NCBI GenBank assembly: GCA_964491915.1
Contig: CAZBHS010000029.1
Location: forward strand, 1-64,000
Direction of reading: 5' to 3'
Length of the DNA: 64,000 bases
Origin: JAHELQ01 sp964491915
GTDB taxonomy: Bacteria; Acidobacteriota; Aminicenantia; UBA2199
The first letter of the stretch is position 1. Each line of letters starts with the position of its first letter. The notes beneath the pieces are model-generated. The model ran no database searches. It was not told where the DNA came from and worked only from the letters and a program-made list of their open reading frames with translations. Made by a program: the position numbers and the translations under genes. Of this stretch, positions 46,601 through 56,000 are shown one piece after another.

Positions 46601-47078
46601 TCGGGCGCGCCACATGTCGGGACTTGTGGTGACTTCCAGAACCATGGACGACCAGCCGGGAGCGTCCGGTCTAGGGAGCGGCGTTCCGGTGTCGCAAGCA
46701 TCGCGGCCTGCGAGTCATTCGCGACCGGATCTGGCAACGGCGTTCGAGGAGCCGGGTAGTGCATTGGAAGAGACGCTGGCGGGGATATTCCGTGAGTTTT
46801 TAGGATTGGAGCGGATCGGCGTTCAGGACAATTTTTTTGAGTTGGGCGCCACATCGTTGGATATGATCCAGGTGGGCAACCGGTTGAAAAGCGAATTGAA
46901 GCGGGAGATAGCGGTGGTCAAACTGTTCAACCATCCGACGATTCGCTCGTTGTCTGAATTCCTGCAATTGGATGATGGCGATGATGGGTCGCCGCAAGGA
47001 CCGGCCGCCACCGCGGAATCGGTTAAAAAAGGGAAAGATCGCCTGAAGCAGCGGCGTCAAAAAAGGAGGGGGCAATGA
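37617..47078 (+). CDS. Hybrid NRPS/PKS: C-A(Gly)-PCP-KS-AT-KR-DH-ER-ACP
   Basis: A synthetase of about 3150 residues. C domain with HHILMDGWS near base 38056. A domain with YVIYTSGTTGRPKG near 39377 and MYGPTETTVW near 39806; pocket residues read as D-I-L-Q-L-G-M-V-W-K, the glycine code. PCP with ELGGNSF near 40565. KS with TACSSS near 41250, EAHGTGT and NIGHLDAAAG. AT with GHSIGE near 42570 and HAFH, so malonyl-CoA. KR with VLTGGLGALG near 44085 and an active-site YTSAN. DH with HRVGDRCVLP near 44812. ER with HSAGGGVG near 45985. ACP with ELGATSLDM near 46842. The KR precedes DH and ER, unlike the usual order. ATG 37617 has GGGAGG 8 bases upstream; 37563 is also in frame. The last 17 residues are basic, a possible docking tail. 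It overlaps the next gene by 4 bases. Confidence 0.93.
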   Translation: MKPEKIQAPEIEDLLPLTPMQEAMLFHYISAAENDLYLEQVCLEIEGRLDISGLTAAWNRVIELHPALRTCFRWKKIKQPVQMVLKRFRIIIDGHDISSVEDKLQEQALESLTSRIRREPLDLEDVPLRVSVVKVAEGRQWMVATYHHILMDGWSNGIVMKQVLDCLRAPTEENPLLEQNAPPFKSYVRWLKNLDQKKQREFWIRYLTGVEAEAQLPEKAMPEDGEGTGCHVVRLEPPLGESLQRRSQEAKTTLAAVVYSAWGLLLARYCDTEDVVFGATVSGRPAELPEVGRMVGLMINTLPLRLSLAEHQRVSSLWTSVSRDLEEREPYSYVSPADVNGLFDTVVVVENYPLTMAGGDDGCGPRVKDARFFERTHYRLTVLVRLYDGIRIDLMYRKSSFGADVIQGIGESLRRILRFMSLSPDEPLSACDLLDSRRKEEILLRFNDTGREVTGNLMFLELWDNRVRQHPDKVAVIGWRDGKRVDMCYGALDERALQVAGYLAGKGCGPGRIVALMMERTPELVIAMIAVLKRGAAYLPIEADAPQQRVDFMLRDSDARFVLRDGSFASACVGNETASTPEDAAYVIYTSGTTGRPKGVVIGHLALANFIAGIIAVIPIDGEDTLLSLTTAAFDIFVLESLLPLSRGSTVCLGTRREQLEPGRAAAMMDAVGATVLQATPSRLRAFMENSAFRRELENLNVLLVGGEPFPPMLEAELRTVEGKIRIFNMYGPTETTVWSTVKEIGGPGIGSIGFPIANTGLFILNKALAPQPPGAPGDLYIGGFGLACGYLNRQELTDESFITLEPGHFGVEIGTPRLYRTGDSAVWEADGSITFIGRRDQQLKIRGFRVEPAEIEHALCRHPGVSEAVVLPREGIEGFLELRAYVVSEDEALPRRLREYLDDLLPAYMIPAGFVAVERIPLTANGKTDHRALAALELTEVCEGADVETADHPVTDHETLVMEIWRQVLGREQIPLDRPFFELGGNSFLLIRVHSRLLEATKLEFPITTLFRHPTVRTLAAYIGRDTAGGDCNDEETMAPAQGPVAVIGMAGRFPGAWTIGQFWENLCGGIESIRRFGPQELLDAGASGEVIRDSLLVNVKGVLPGYDLFDAEFFDVNTREAEMMDPQLRLLHELAWEALEDACIDPFSFEGRIGLFAATMENSGWLNVFRGQATSHSQWLGAWSLCDRDFLATRVAFALNLRGPAMTIQTACSSSLTAVDAAVQALERRRADVALAGGVSFTLEDQLGYPYEEGMVRSADGRCRAFDRAAAGTVGGNGGGMVALKLMEAVDERFEHVEAIIVGSAVNNDGAGKVGYTAPGIEGQADVIRQAMRKAGIDPSTIGYIEAHGTGTKLGDPVEIAGLKAAYALDSRQHIAIGSVKSNIGHLDAAAGVAGLIKTVLAVREGKIPPSLHVDEPNPAIGFESTPFYVNRDLRDWDAGDGPRRGAVSSFGIGGTNAHVIVEAADAGEKRRCEAATGRRRHRLLLLSAKDEAALLDKADHTALFLQADGRVLFEDVCLTLQTGRRHFSFRWAGVAEGREEALDILTASPSLKAGICKVEDRALGCVFLFPGQGTQYGGMAADLYRDEPLFRESWDRCLKLVQRVSPENLYEDRDEALRRTAVAQPLLFAFEYSLARLLMGWGIRPCAMMGHSIGEFVAACLAGVMSLEDASRLVAVRGRLMQAQPSGSMVAVQASEELLLEFMETTPDVSIAAVNTPEMCVISGRAEAVERVAARLQERGIVCRSLHTSHAFHSAMMEPAMEAFAHEVGQAKLHPPKIPFVSNVTGRMITAEQATDPDYWARHLREPVRWSAGLETMMKRGNAVFIEVGPGRTLSTFAVRHPDNGGRFPAVQLIKHPQDTGAQDRFFYRQMGKLWLHGLPLDWRAFNQDDAGRCVSLPTYPFQRQRYWPEPLAGGRVKPFAADGLLYWAGWEEAPLEAGLEQPVDADSLWLVLVNTAGEPLVQRMRERGHRVVEVRTGTDFRGSIDAGFDVDPGDEEHYKRLMSECRRQNSGPMRVAHLWNLEERMLEPALDRIDHDMTLNFYSLIYLIKAFDSMGTKMPLKISIVTYENPLGALAAGPARVIPLEYPSVAVRWVELDHRQCDWDEVMTELCVEAGDAVTALRGGGRFVPGYRPLKADACRRPLPLERGGVYVLTGGLGALGRTVAEYLLKSWDARVVMVNRSPLPAPEAWMRALQLPGTSPDMRRRIQCLMSAVLEDKNLLCLTADVADPEEMAEALDEAKRRFGPIQGAFHCAGAADGRLLPLVTGEWARRVMAPKVEGLLVLDRLVAKEELDFVVAFSSINTVASSAGQTCYTSANAFMDAYCRYRNLHTGRGPFYLSIDWDAWSEAGMAVSNDIGREPLAHPLFFCRQRETGAVIYQSCLHAGDCWLLAEHRVGDRCVLPGTAYLELAINAVALQTGSSTGLCLRDVYFLSPLTALEGEEIVLRTSVREESGGFRFTIQSPAAAGGDPVIHAIGFCEWSDDEGDFDGSLEEMLAGMHPVVCRHDGGVWYGDRWNTVSRTLLGKNRAAAFLEMPPGYDRDFEIFHLHPALLDSATMFAGRCMEEEWDDAVPFGYRKLAIYAAIPPRAIAVAEWSDGGDRDDEALSLDVTLLTPEGRRIASIEGFVMKRVPPVDKAFTLNEELFIGGPGDLDSLEYRDTRREVPLAGEVEVEIVATGLNYKEVLVALGVLPAPDDGDVSFGLECCGIVAGVGPGVTEFAVGDEVICYGDSLFGRYRCLPAAQVVHKPMNVDMYRAAGIPLAFLTAYYGLVELGRLKQGERVLIHSAGGGVGLAAVAIARFLQGEIFATAGSEEKREYLRSLGIRHVMDSRSREFARQVMDATEGKGVHLVLNSLSGDFIELGLSVVAPHGRFIELGLRDIVEDRPLGLRAFRKGIAFMALHVSTGIPGFGDVFRRIVRHIEAGDFEPVMCRVFAQHEAASAFRLLAGSRHMGKLVVARKPKPDTENTHLGLTSGQGLEALLQALRLGGTNRARHMSGLVVTSRTMDDQPGASGLGSGVPVSQASRPASHSRPDLATAFEEPGSALEETLAGIFREFLGLERIGVQDNFFELGATSLDMIQVGNRLKSELKREIAVVKLFNHPTIRSLSEFLQLDDGDDGSPQGPAATAESVKKGKDRLKQRRQKRRGQ

Positions 47079-50000
47079 ATGGTAACGAGATCGCGGTCAT
47101 CGGCATGGCGGGACGTTTTCCCGGCGCAGAGGATATCGAGAGCTTCTGGGAAAATTTAAATCCATCTAAAATTGCAGAAAATAGTATTAATCGTCTTCGA
47201 GATCGTGGATACAAAGCTCAAGATTATTATTATGTTNNNNNNNNNNATAGGTATAAAAAACCCGGACAATTATCCGGAGGAGAATGTCAACGGGTAGCAG
47301 TGGTTAGAGCTGTGATTAATGATCCCTCTCTCATTCTTGCAGATGAACCCACAGGTGCTTTGGATAGTAAAAATGTGAATTCGATTGCTGAATTGGGGGA
47401 TGATGAATTGCTGGATGCGGGGGTGGAGCCTCATCTTCTGGATCATCCCAATTACGTCAAAGCCAAAGGGGTATTGGACGATTGCGATTGCTTCGACGAG
47501 CGCTTCTTCAATTACACGCCCCGGGAAGGAGCGATGATGGATCCTCAATTGCGCTTGCTTCACGAGTGCGCGTTCGGGGTGTTGGAACACGCCAATATCG
47601 ATTGCTCGGCGTTGACGGTTCCGGTGGGGGTGTTTGTGGGAGTGGGCTACAACATGTATTGGCTGGAACATCTATTCGCCCGCAAGCAGACGTTATCGCA
47701 GCAATTCGAAGCGGGGATGCTGAACGACCGCGATTTCGCCGCCACATTGATCGCCTATAAGTTGAACCTCACGGGGCCGGCGGTGACCATGCAGACGGCG
47801 TGCTCCACCTCGCTGACCACTATCCATTTCGCCTGCCAGTCGTTGCTGGCGGGGGAATGTGTCATGGCGTTGGCGGGCGGCGTATCCATCACCATTCCCA
47901 GCAAAGGGGGGTATTTATTTCAAGAGGGGATGACCCACTCGCCGGACGGGTGTTGCCGGGCCTTCGACAAGGACGCCAACGGCACGGTGTTTGGCGACGG
48001 CGTTGGATTGGTGGCGCTAAAACATCTGGATGACGCTCTGGAAGACCGGGATACCATTCACGCGGTGATCAAGGGCTCGGCCATGAACAATGACGGCAGG
48101 CGCAAGGTTGGGTACACCGCTCCGGGAGCGTCCGGTCAAGCGGCGGTTATTCGCATGGCTCTGGAAACGGCGGAGGTGAAGCCGGAGAGCGTTGGGTATG
48201 TGGAGACCCATGGCACCGGCACCATTCTAGGAGATCCCATCGAGGTGGAGGCGTTAAAAATGGTCTTTCCCCAGAATGGTTCGGCCTATTGCGCTATCGG
48301 TTCGGTGAAGACCAATGTGGGGCATTTGAACAATGCCGCCGGCGTGACGGGATTTATCAAGACTGTGCTGGCGTTGCGGAATAATGTCATTCCCCCGAGT
48401 TTGAATTTCCGGTCCCCGAATCCGGCGCTTGGGTTGGACCGGAGCCCGTTCTTCGTGAATACTATGTCGAGGGAATGGCAATCCAATGGAACTCCCCGCC
48501 GGGCCGGCGTTAGCTCTTTTGGTGTTGGGGGGACCAATGTTCATATGATTTTAGAAGAGGCGCCTCTGGTGGAAGAGGAAGATGATGTGCCTGTCCCCAA
48601 TCGTGATTATCATCTGCTTCCGGTTTCCGCCAAAAGTGAAGCGGCTCTGGAGCGGAGAGTCTCGCAGTTGGCTTCGTATTTGCGGCGGCAACCGGACATC
48701 CGCCTGGACCGGGTGGCGGCCACGCTTCAAACCAAACGGCAGGATTTCCAGCTTCGCCGGTTTGTGGTGGCTCGCACTGTGGAGCATGCGGTCGCTACAT
48801 TGGAGAGGGAGCGTCGGCTGCCCAAAGGCGAGGCCGGGGAGCTTGAACCGTCGGTGATATTTTTATTTTCCGGTCTTGGGGGTGAGCGGCCGGAGATGGG
48901 GCGGCAATTGTATGAGTCCGAGCCGGTGTTCAGGGCAGCGATGAATCGCTGCCGGGCAATTTTAGGGGAGGACTACAATCCGGCGCATCCGCAGACTGTG
49001 ATGTTGCCGTTTCAGTTCGCGCTTTCTGAATTACTCCGGTCCTGGGGAATTGTGCCGGCGGGGGTGATGGGCTACAGTTTCGGGGAGTTGGCGGCGGCTG
49101 TGATGGCCGGAGTGTTGACTCTGGAAGAGGCTCTGCCATTGGTGGCTCGACGGTGGCAGGCGGTGTCGTCGGTCCGGGGCGGCGGTATGTTGAGCGTTCC
49201 ATTGGACAGAGAGCGGTTGGCCCCGCAATTGCCCAGAGGGATCGATGTGGCCATCGACAATGGGGATTCTTGCGTGGTGGCGGGTCTCGAAGCGGACATC
49301 GAAGCGCTGGAAGAGACGCTGCACCGGCAACAGATTATGTGTGTGCGCATTAATAGTGACAGCCCCATGCACACCGAAGCCATGGCTCCGGCAGTGACGC
49401 TTCTGGAATCGGCGGTGAGGGGACTACAGGCGAAGCGGCCTGCCGTTCCCTGGTTGTCCGGCCTGACAGGGCAATGGCAGGGGACAGGCGACGAGGTGAG
49501 CCCCGGGTATTGGCTGCGCCACTTGCGGCAACCGATGAAGATATCGTCGTGCCTCCAGGAGTTGGCTCTCATGAAACGGGCGATTTTTATCGAGATTGGA
49601 CCGGGACGTGAATTGACGCCCCTTTTGTCGCGCAGGAAACGTGGGACCGGCAGGGAAGACATCCGTGTGTTCAGTTTGTTCCCGCGGGTTTTGCGGGAGG
49701 ATGAAACCCATTATATGGCGACGGCTGTGGGGCGGTGCTGGTTGTGGGGGAAAACCATTGATTGGAAGCTGTTGCATGATGGTGGTCTGCCCCGCAGTGT
49801 GACGCTTCCTATCTATCCATTCGACAGGCATCGTTTCCCCTGCGATGTGTTGGGAAGAGTTAAATCTCGAGCGGAAGCGGAGGTCGAACTCCCGAAGACG
49901 CCGGCGCTCATCGAAGCGGAAGATGGGATCGAGGGGATCATGGTATCTATTTGGCGGGAATACCTGGGGGTGGGGGATGTGGGGATCGACGACGACTTCT

Positions 50001-53000
50001 TCGACCTTGGGGGCGATTCCTTGAAAGCCAGCAACGTGGCGGCGGAGATCCATAAGGAGACCGGCGTCTCCATTCCTATGCAGGTTATCTTCAAAACGCC
50101 GACGATCCGCAGCCTATCTTCGTTTGCCCGGCAAGTCCAAACACTGGGCTACAAACCCATCGACGCGGTGGAAAAAAAGGATTATTACAGTTTGTCTTCC
50201 CAACAAGAGCGATTGTTCGTATTGCACCAATTGCAACCGCGGGGAGTGGGCTATAACGAGCTGGCGGTCTTACTTCTGGAGGGAGAGGTCGATGCCGGTC
50301 TTCTAGACGAAGCGACGGCCGCTCTCATCCAACGGCATGAGGCCTTCAGAACGTCGTTTCATATGCTGGAGTCCGGCCCGGTGCAACGGGTGCGCCCTCA
50401 GGTGGATTTTTCACTGGAGCGCGAGGTTCTTGAATGCCCGGATGGCGATTTGCCGCCGCTGGAGCCATTGGTCGAGGACTTCATCCGTCCCTTCAATTTG
50501 AGCGAGGCTCCACTCATGAGAATGAGATTGGTGTCGCTGGGGCAGGCGCGGTCGTTGTTGGTGATGGATATCCATCACATCGTTAGCGACGGAGCCACCA
50601 TCGGGGTTTTGGTGCGGGAATTGGACAGCCTGTATCGGAAGCGGCCGCTGGATCCGCCGGCGGTGCAATACCGGGATTATACCCATTGGCAACAATGCGA
50701 GCGGCAAACGCCCGAATGGTTGCTGCAAAAGGATTATTGGCTCGATTGTTTTGTCGATGCGCCGGAACCGTTGCAATTGCCCACCGACAATCCGCGGCCG
50801 CTGGTTCAGGATTTCTCGGGTGATACGGTGTACATGTCCTTGTCGCCGATTCAAGCCGAGGCGATACGGGCGATTTGTAAGAGCGAAGGTGTCACTCTGT
50901 TTATGGTCTTGCTATCCATCTACACCATCTGGTTGTGGAGGCTGTCGGGGCAGGCGGATGTGGTGGTGGGGACGCCGGTGGCTGGGCGGCGGCATAGCCA
51001 ATTGAAAGGATTGGCGGGGATGGTGGTCAATACTCTGGCCATCCGCGTGCGGCCGATGGGGAAAAAAACGGTGCGCCTCTATTTGCGGGAAATTAAAGAG
51101 ATCATGATGGAGGCGCTTGCCAATCAGGATTATCCTCTGGAAGAGTTGGTGGAAGAGGTGATGGTGGAGCGGGACGCCGGGCGGAATCCGCTGTTCGATG
51201 TAATGTTCGTGCTCCAGGAGATGAAGGTTGAGTCGATACAGATGGATGATATCCGGCTGACGCCGCTGGCCGTCGCTCCGCCGACGGCTCGGTTTGATTT
51301 GGTGCTGGGGGCCAGTGTCGCCGGGGATGACGGTTTGCGGCTCGATTTGACCTATTGTTCGAGCTTGTTTCGCCGGGAGACTATCCAGCGGTTCTTCGGC
51401 TATTTTTCGAGAATTTTTGAAGCGGTTGCCGGCGAGAGAGAACTCAAACTGGAAGCGATCGATGTCATCGATGATGAGGAGCGGAAGCGGCTGCTCTATG
51501 AGATGAACGACACGGCCGCGGCTTTCCCTCTTGAACAAAGCGCGATGGAGCTGGCCCTTCAGCAGGCATCGGACGCGGTGGCAATCGGCTACAGGGATGG
51601 CGAACTGACCTTCGGGGTGTTCTGGAGCCTGGTCTTCCGCGTGTCCCGCTTGCTCAAAGAACAGGGGATCGGTAAGGGGAGTGTGGTGGCGTTGATTTCT
51701 CGCTCCAATCCAATGGCCATCGCCGCGATTTATGGGATTTGGAGCGTGGGGGCTGTGTATGTGCCCATTGATCCATCCTATCCTCGAGAGCGCGTTCGTT
51801 TGGTACTGGATGATAGCGGGGCGACAGCGACTCTGGCTGAAGGTTCTCCGCCGCTCGAGCCGAAGCTTCCAATCAATCTCCAGGCAGTGGGCGATTTGCC
51901 TGTCGATGTGGGACCCAACGCTTATATTATCTACACCTCCGGCACCTCAGGTATTCCCAAGGGAACCGTCATCCGGCAGAGGTCGGTGTCGAATCTCTGT
52001 TTTTGGATGCAAGCCCGGCACCGGATCAACTCCGCCGATAGGGGCTCGCAGTTCGCGTCGCTCTCGTTCGACGCGTCGGTATTGGAGATTTTTCCCTGTT
52101 TGGCGGTGGGGGCGCCTATATATATAGTGCCGCAGGAAGTGCGGCCGGATGTTTTTCAATTGTGCCGGTTCTTTGACCTCGAGCGAATCAGCGTCGCGTT
52201 TTTGCCGCCGGCGGTGTATGTGGCGCTGATGAACCGTTCGCTCCCACGAATGCGGGTTCTGCTGGTGGGGGGCGAAAAGCTGACGGGATTCATTCCTCAA
52301 GATTATGACTTGATCAATATTTATGGCCCCACCGAAAATACGGTCATCACAACCACCTATCATGTGACAGCTATGCAGCCTAACATCCCTATCGGCAAAC
52401 CGCTCTCCAATCAGCGGATCTATATCATCGAACCCCAATCCCTCACACTTCAACCAATTGGGATTGCCGGGGAATTGGTGGTCGCCGGCGAGGGGTTGGC
52501 GGAAGGCTATCTCAACCGGCCGGAGCTGACAGCGGAGAAGTTTGTATACTTGCAATGCCTGGAAAACCAAACGCCGGAGCGGGTCTACCGCACCGGAGAC
52601 CTGGCTCGCCGTCTCCCTTGCGGAACCATCGAATTCCTGGGCCGTATCGATTCCCAGGTCAAGATTCGCGGCTTCCGCATCGAGTTGGGGGAAATCGAGC
52701 ACACTCTCGCCGCGCATCCCATGGTTCGTCAAGCCGCGGTTTCGCCCATGGAATCGGCAAGTGGCCAGCAGGTATTGTGCGCCTATTTGGTTTTGAACGC
52801 CGGCGGGGAATCAATCTCAAAAGCGCTCGAGGACGACGAGTGGCGGGAGTATTTGGAAGTACAATTGCCGGAGTTTATGATTCCCTCTTTTTATGTCGTT
52901 CTACCTCGACTACCATTGACCGCCAATGGTAAATTGGACCGGCGCAACCTACCGGCGCCGGATGAATCACTCGATGACGACGCTCTGCGGAATCAAGGGC

Positions 53001-56000
53001 CGCGACATCCTCTGGAGGAGAAGATGCTCGAGCTGTGGGCCGGGGTATTGGGGCTGGAGAAGCGGGCAATCGGAATCGACAGTCATTTTTTCCGCATTGG
53101 CGGCCATTCATTGAAGGCGGCGATGCTTCTGGCTCATGTGGAGCGGGAGCTCGGCGTCCAGATCCCCTTGACCCAATTGTTCCGTTTCCCTACGATCCGC
53201 GGTTTGTGCGCGGCGATTGAAGCGATGGATACTACGGCGCGGCATTCGCTTGTCGCAGCCTGCGAAAAAATGGATGTTTACCCTCTGTCGTTCAACCAGC
53301 GACGGTTGTTCTTTTTGGAGCGGATGGAGGGGATCGGGACTACCTACAATGTCCCTTTCGCCATGATCCTCGATGGGGAGCCGGACCTCGACCTCCTGGA
53401 GCGAAGTTTCGTTCGTTTGATCCGCAGGCACGAGATCTTGAGGACCGCCTTTCTTCTCCACCAAAACCGGCCCATTCAGCGGATTCACGAGCCTGATGAC
53501 AAGCTCGTTTGCCAGTGGACTTTGGTCCGGACACAGGGAGAGGAGGATCGAATCGATGATATTATCGAGGGCTTCATCCGGCCCTTCGACCTGTCCCGGC
53601 CGCCGTTGATGCGGGTGTGCGCGGTTGAGATGACTGTTGAGCGGTATCTCCTGGTGGTGGATGTTCATCACATCGTGGCGGATGGGGTGTCCACCGGCAT
53701 TATGATCCAGGAAGCGACAACGTTTATGGCGGGTGGAGAGCCGGCTCCACAACATTTGCAATACCGGGATTATGTCGTCTGGCAACGGGGCCTCGATGAA
53801 GACGCGGATGGTCATCCCCATCTGGATTACTGGCTCGAGACATTGCAATCACCGCCGCCGCCGTTGAGTTTGCCCTCGATGGCCGCTCGCCCGGCGAGAC
53901 GGACATTCGCCGGCGCTCATGTGGATTTTGACCTTCAAGCGCCGGCGTTTGGGGAAGACGCCACTCTGTTTATGCAGATGATGGCGATGTTGGGAGTCGT
54001 GCTGTTCAACTATTGCGATCAAACAGATTTAATCGTCGGCACTGGCGTCGCAGGCCGTCAAACTGCGGAGGTGCAGCAGATGATCGGCATGTTTGTCAAC
54101 ACTCTGCCTATCCGCCTCAAGCCAAATGGGGACATGACGTTCGAGCATTTCCTCCGGCAGGTGAAAACCACGGCTCTCGAAGCCTTCGATCATCAAGATA
54201 CGCCGCTGGAATTAATTGTCGAACATCTGGATATCCAGCGCGATCCCTCCCGCAATCCATTGTTCGATGTGTGCCTGGTGGTGCAGAACTTTTTTATCCC
54301 GGCCCTCCGTGTCGAAGGGCTGAGGCTCGAGCCCGTGCTCTTGCCGGAACAGACCGCTAAATTCGATGTGACGCTGTATGTCCGGGAACTGGAGAGCCGG
54401 CTCTCATGCCGGTTGGAATACAATACCGCTCTATTTTCCCCCTCCGCGATGGCGAGGCTCGCCTCCCATTTGAAAACCCTGGCCAATTGCTTGCAAGAGG
54501 CTGAAGATTGCCTGCTCAAGCAGGTAGACATCATGAGCCAGGAAGAGAAGCTGCAAATCCTGAGGGATTTCAACGACACAGCGCAGCCATTTTCGGCCGA
54601 CGTTACATTCCCCCGGCGATTCGCCGCTCAGGCAGGCAAACGTCCCGATCACATCGCGCTGACAGAAGCCGGGACCAATCATCATGTCTCTGGGCGGGAA
54701 GCGGTGGATGTGATGCTGCGACGGGCTGAATCCTTGATCGAGGCATCCTCGCCTCGCTCTGAAGAGATCATAGGCGTCATGAGCCGGCGCTCCGTCGATT
54801 GGGTTCTGGATATGATGGCGGTGATGGCGGCGGGCTGCGTGTATATGCCTGTGGAGCCGGATCTTCCATTGCGGCGGCAACTCATGATGCTGGCCGATTG
54901 CGGCTCGCGGTTGTTGCTGACCGATGAGTTTTGCCTTCATCAGGCAGCCCTGGTGGAGGAAGCCCTCGATGGACTCGAGGTTTTGACTCCGGCGGATAGG
55001 GCCGGCAGGATAAATCGCTCCCATCGCCATCAGAATTGGGATTGGGGCGATGCCGGCAATGCGTCGTACATCATTTATACCTCCGGCAGCACCGGAGCGC
55101 CCAAAGGGGTGATGGTGGAGCATCGGGGCCTGGGAAATTTGCAGTTGTTCTTCCAGCGGGAATTGAAGGTTGAAAAAACCGACACCATCCTGGGATTCGC
55201 GAAAATCTCGTTCGACGCCTCCATCTGGGATGTTTCCATGGCTTTGCTCACCGGCGCCACCCTCTTGCTGCCTGTCCCCAATGAAGACCCGAGTCCCGCC
55301 GGCTTCCAGGAGACCATCATCCGGTATGGGGTGACGGTGACGACAGTGCCGCCGGCGTTTTTGCAACATCTGGATCCTGAAGGCCCGGCCATATCGCGAT
55401 TGCGGCTGATTGTGAGCGCCGGCTCAAAGCTGCCTGCCGGTGTGGCGGCGCGGTTTCATAAGAAGCTCGAGCTCATCAACGCCTATGGCCCGACAGAAAC
55501 CACCATTTGCGCCACCTGGTTCCAGGCGGCGGAAGACTCGTTGCTGAATCACAACGTCCCCATCGGCCGGCCAATACCCAATACTCAGGCCTTCATCCTC
55601 GATTCCGAGCTCGATCTTCGACCGATTGGAGCGGCGGGAGAATTGTGTCTGGCGGGCTGCGGTTCGGCCCGCGGCTATCTCAACCGGCCGGAGCTGACGG
55701 CCCGACACTTTGTCGATTGGGAATCCGGCGCTTGCCGTCTGTATCGCAGCGGCGACCTGGCCCGGTTTCTGGAAGATGGGACTCTGGAATTTTTAGGCCG
55801 TATCGACCGGCAGGTGAAGATTCGCGGCTTCCGTGTCGAATGTGGAGAGGTGGAATATTTTATGCGGCGGTATCCCCACATTCGCGACGTCGTTGTGATT
55901 GACCGCTGTGACGCGGCGGGCGAGATGTTTCTCTGCGCCTACCTGGAATTGGATTCCCATGATGATGAAGCTCTGGATAGTGGAGGGTTGCGTTCGTATT

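Noticed and set aside
47247..47385. A real ABC transporter gene
   Set aside because: Only about 45 codons of ATPase sequence, no start or stop, bounded by Ns and KS sequence.
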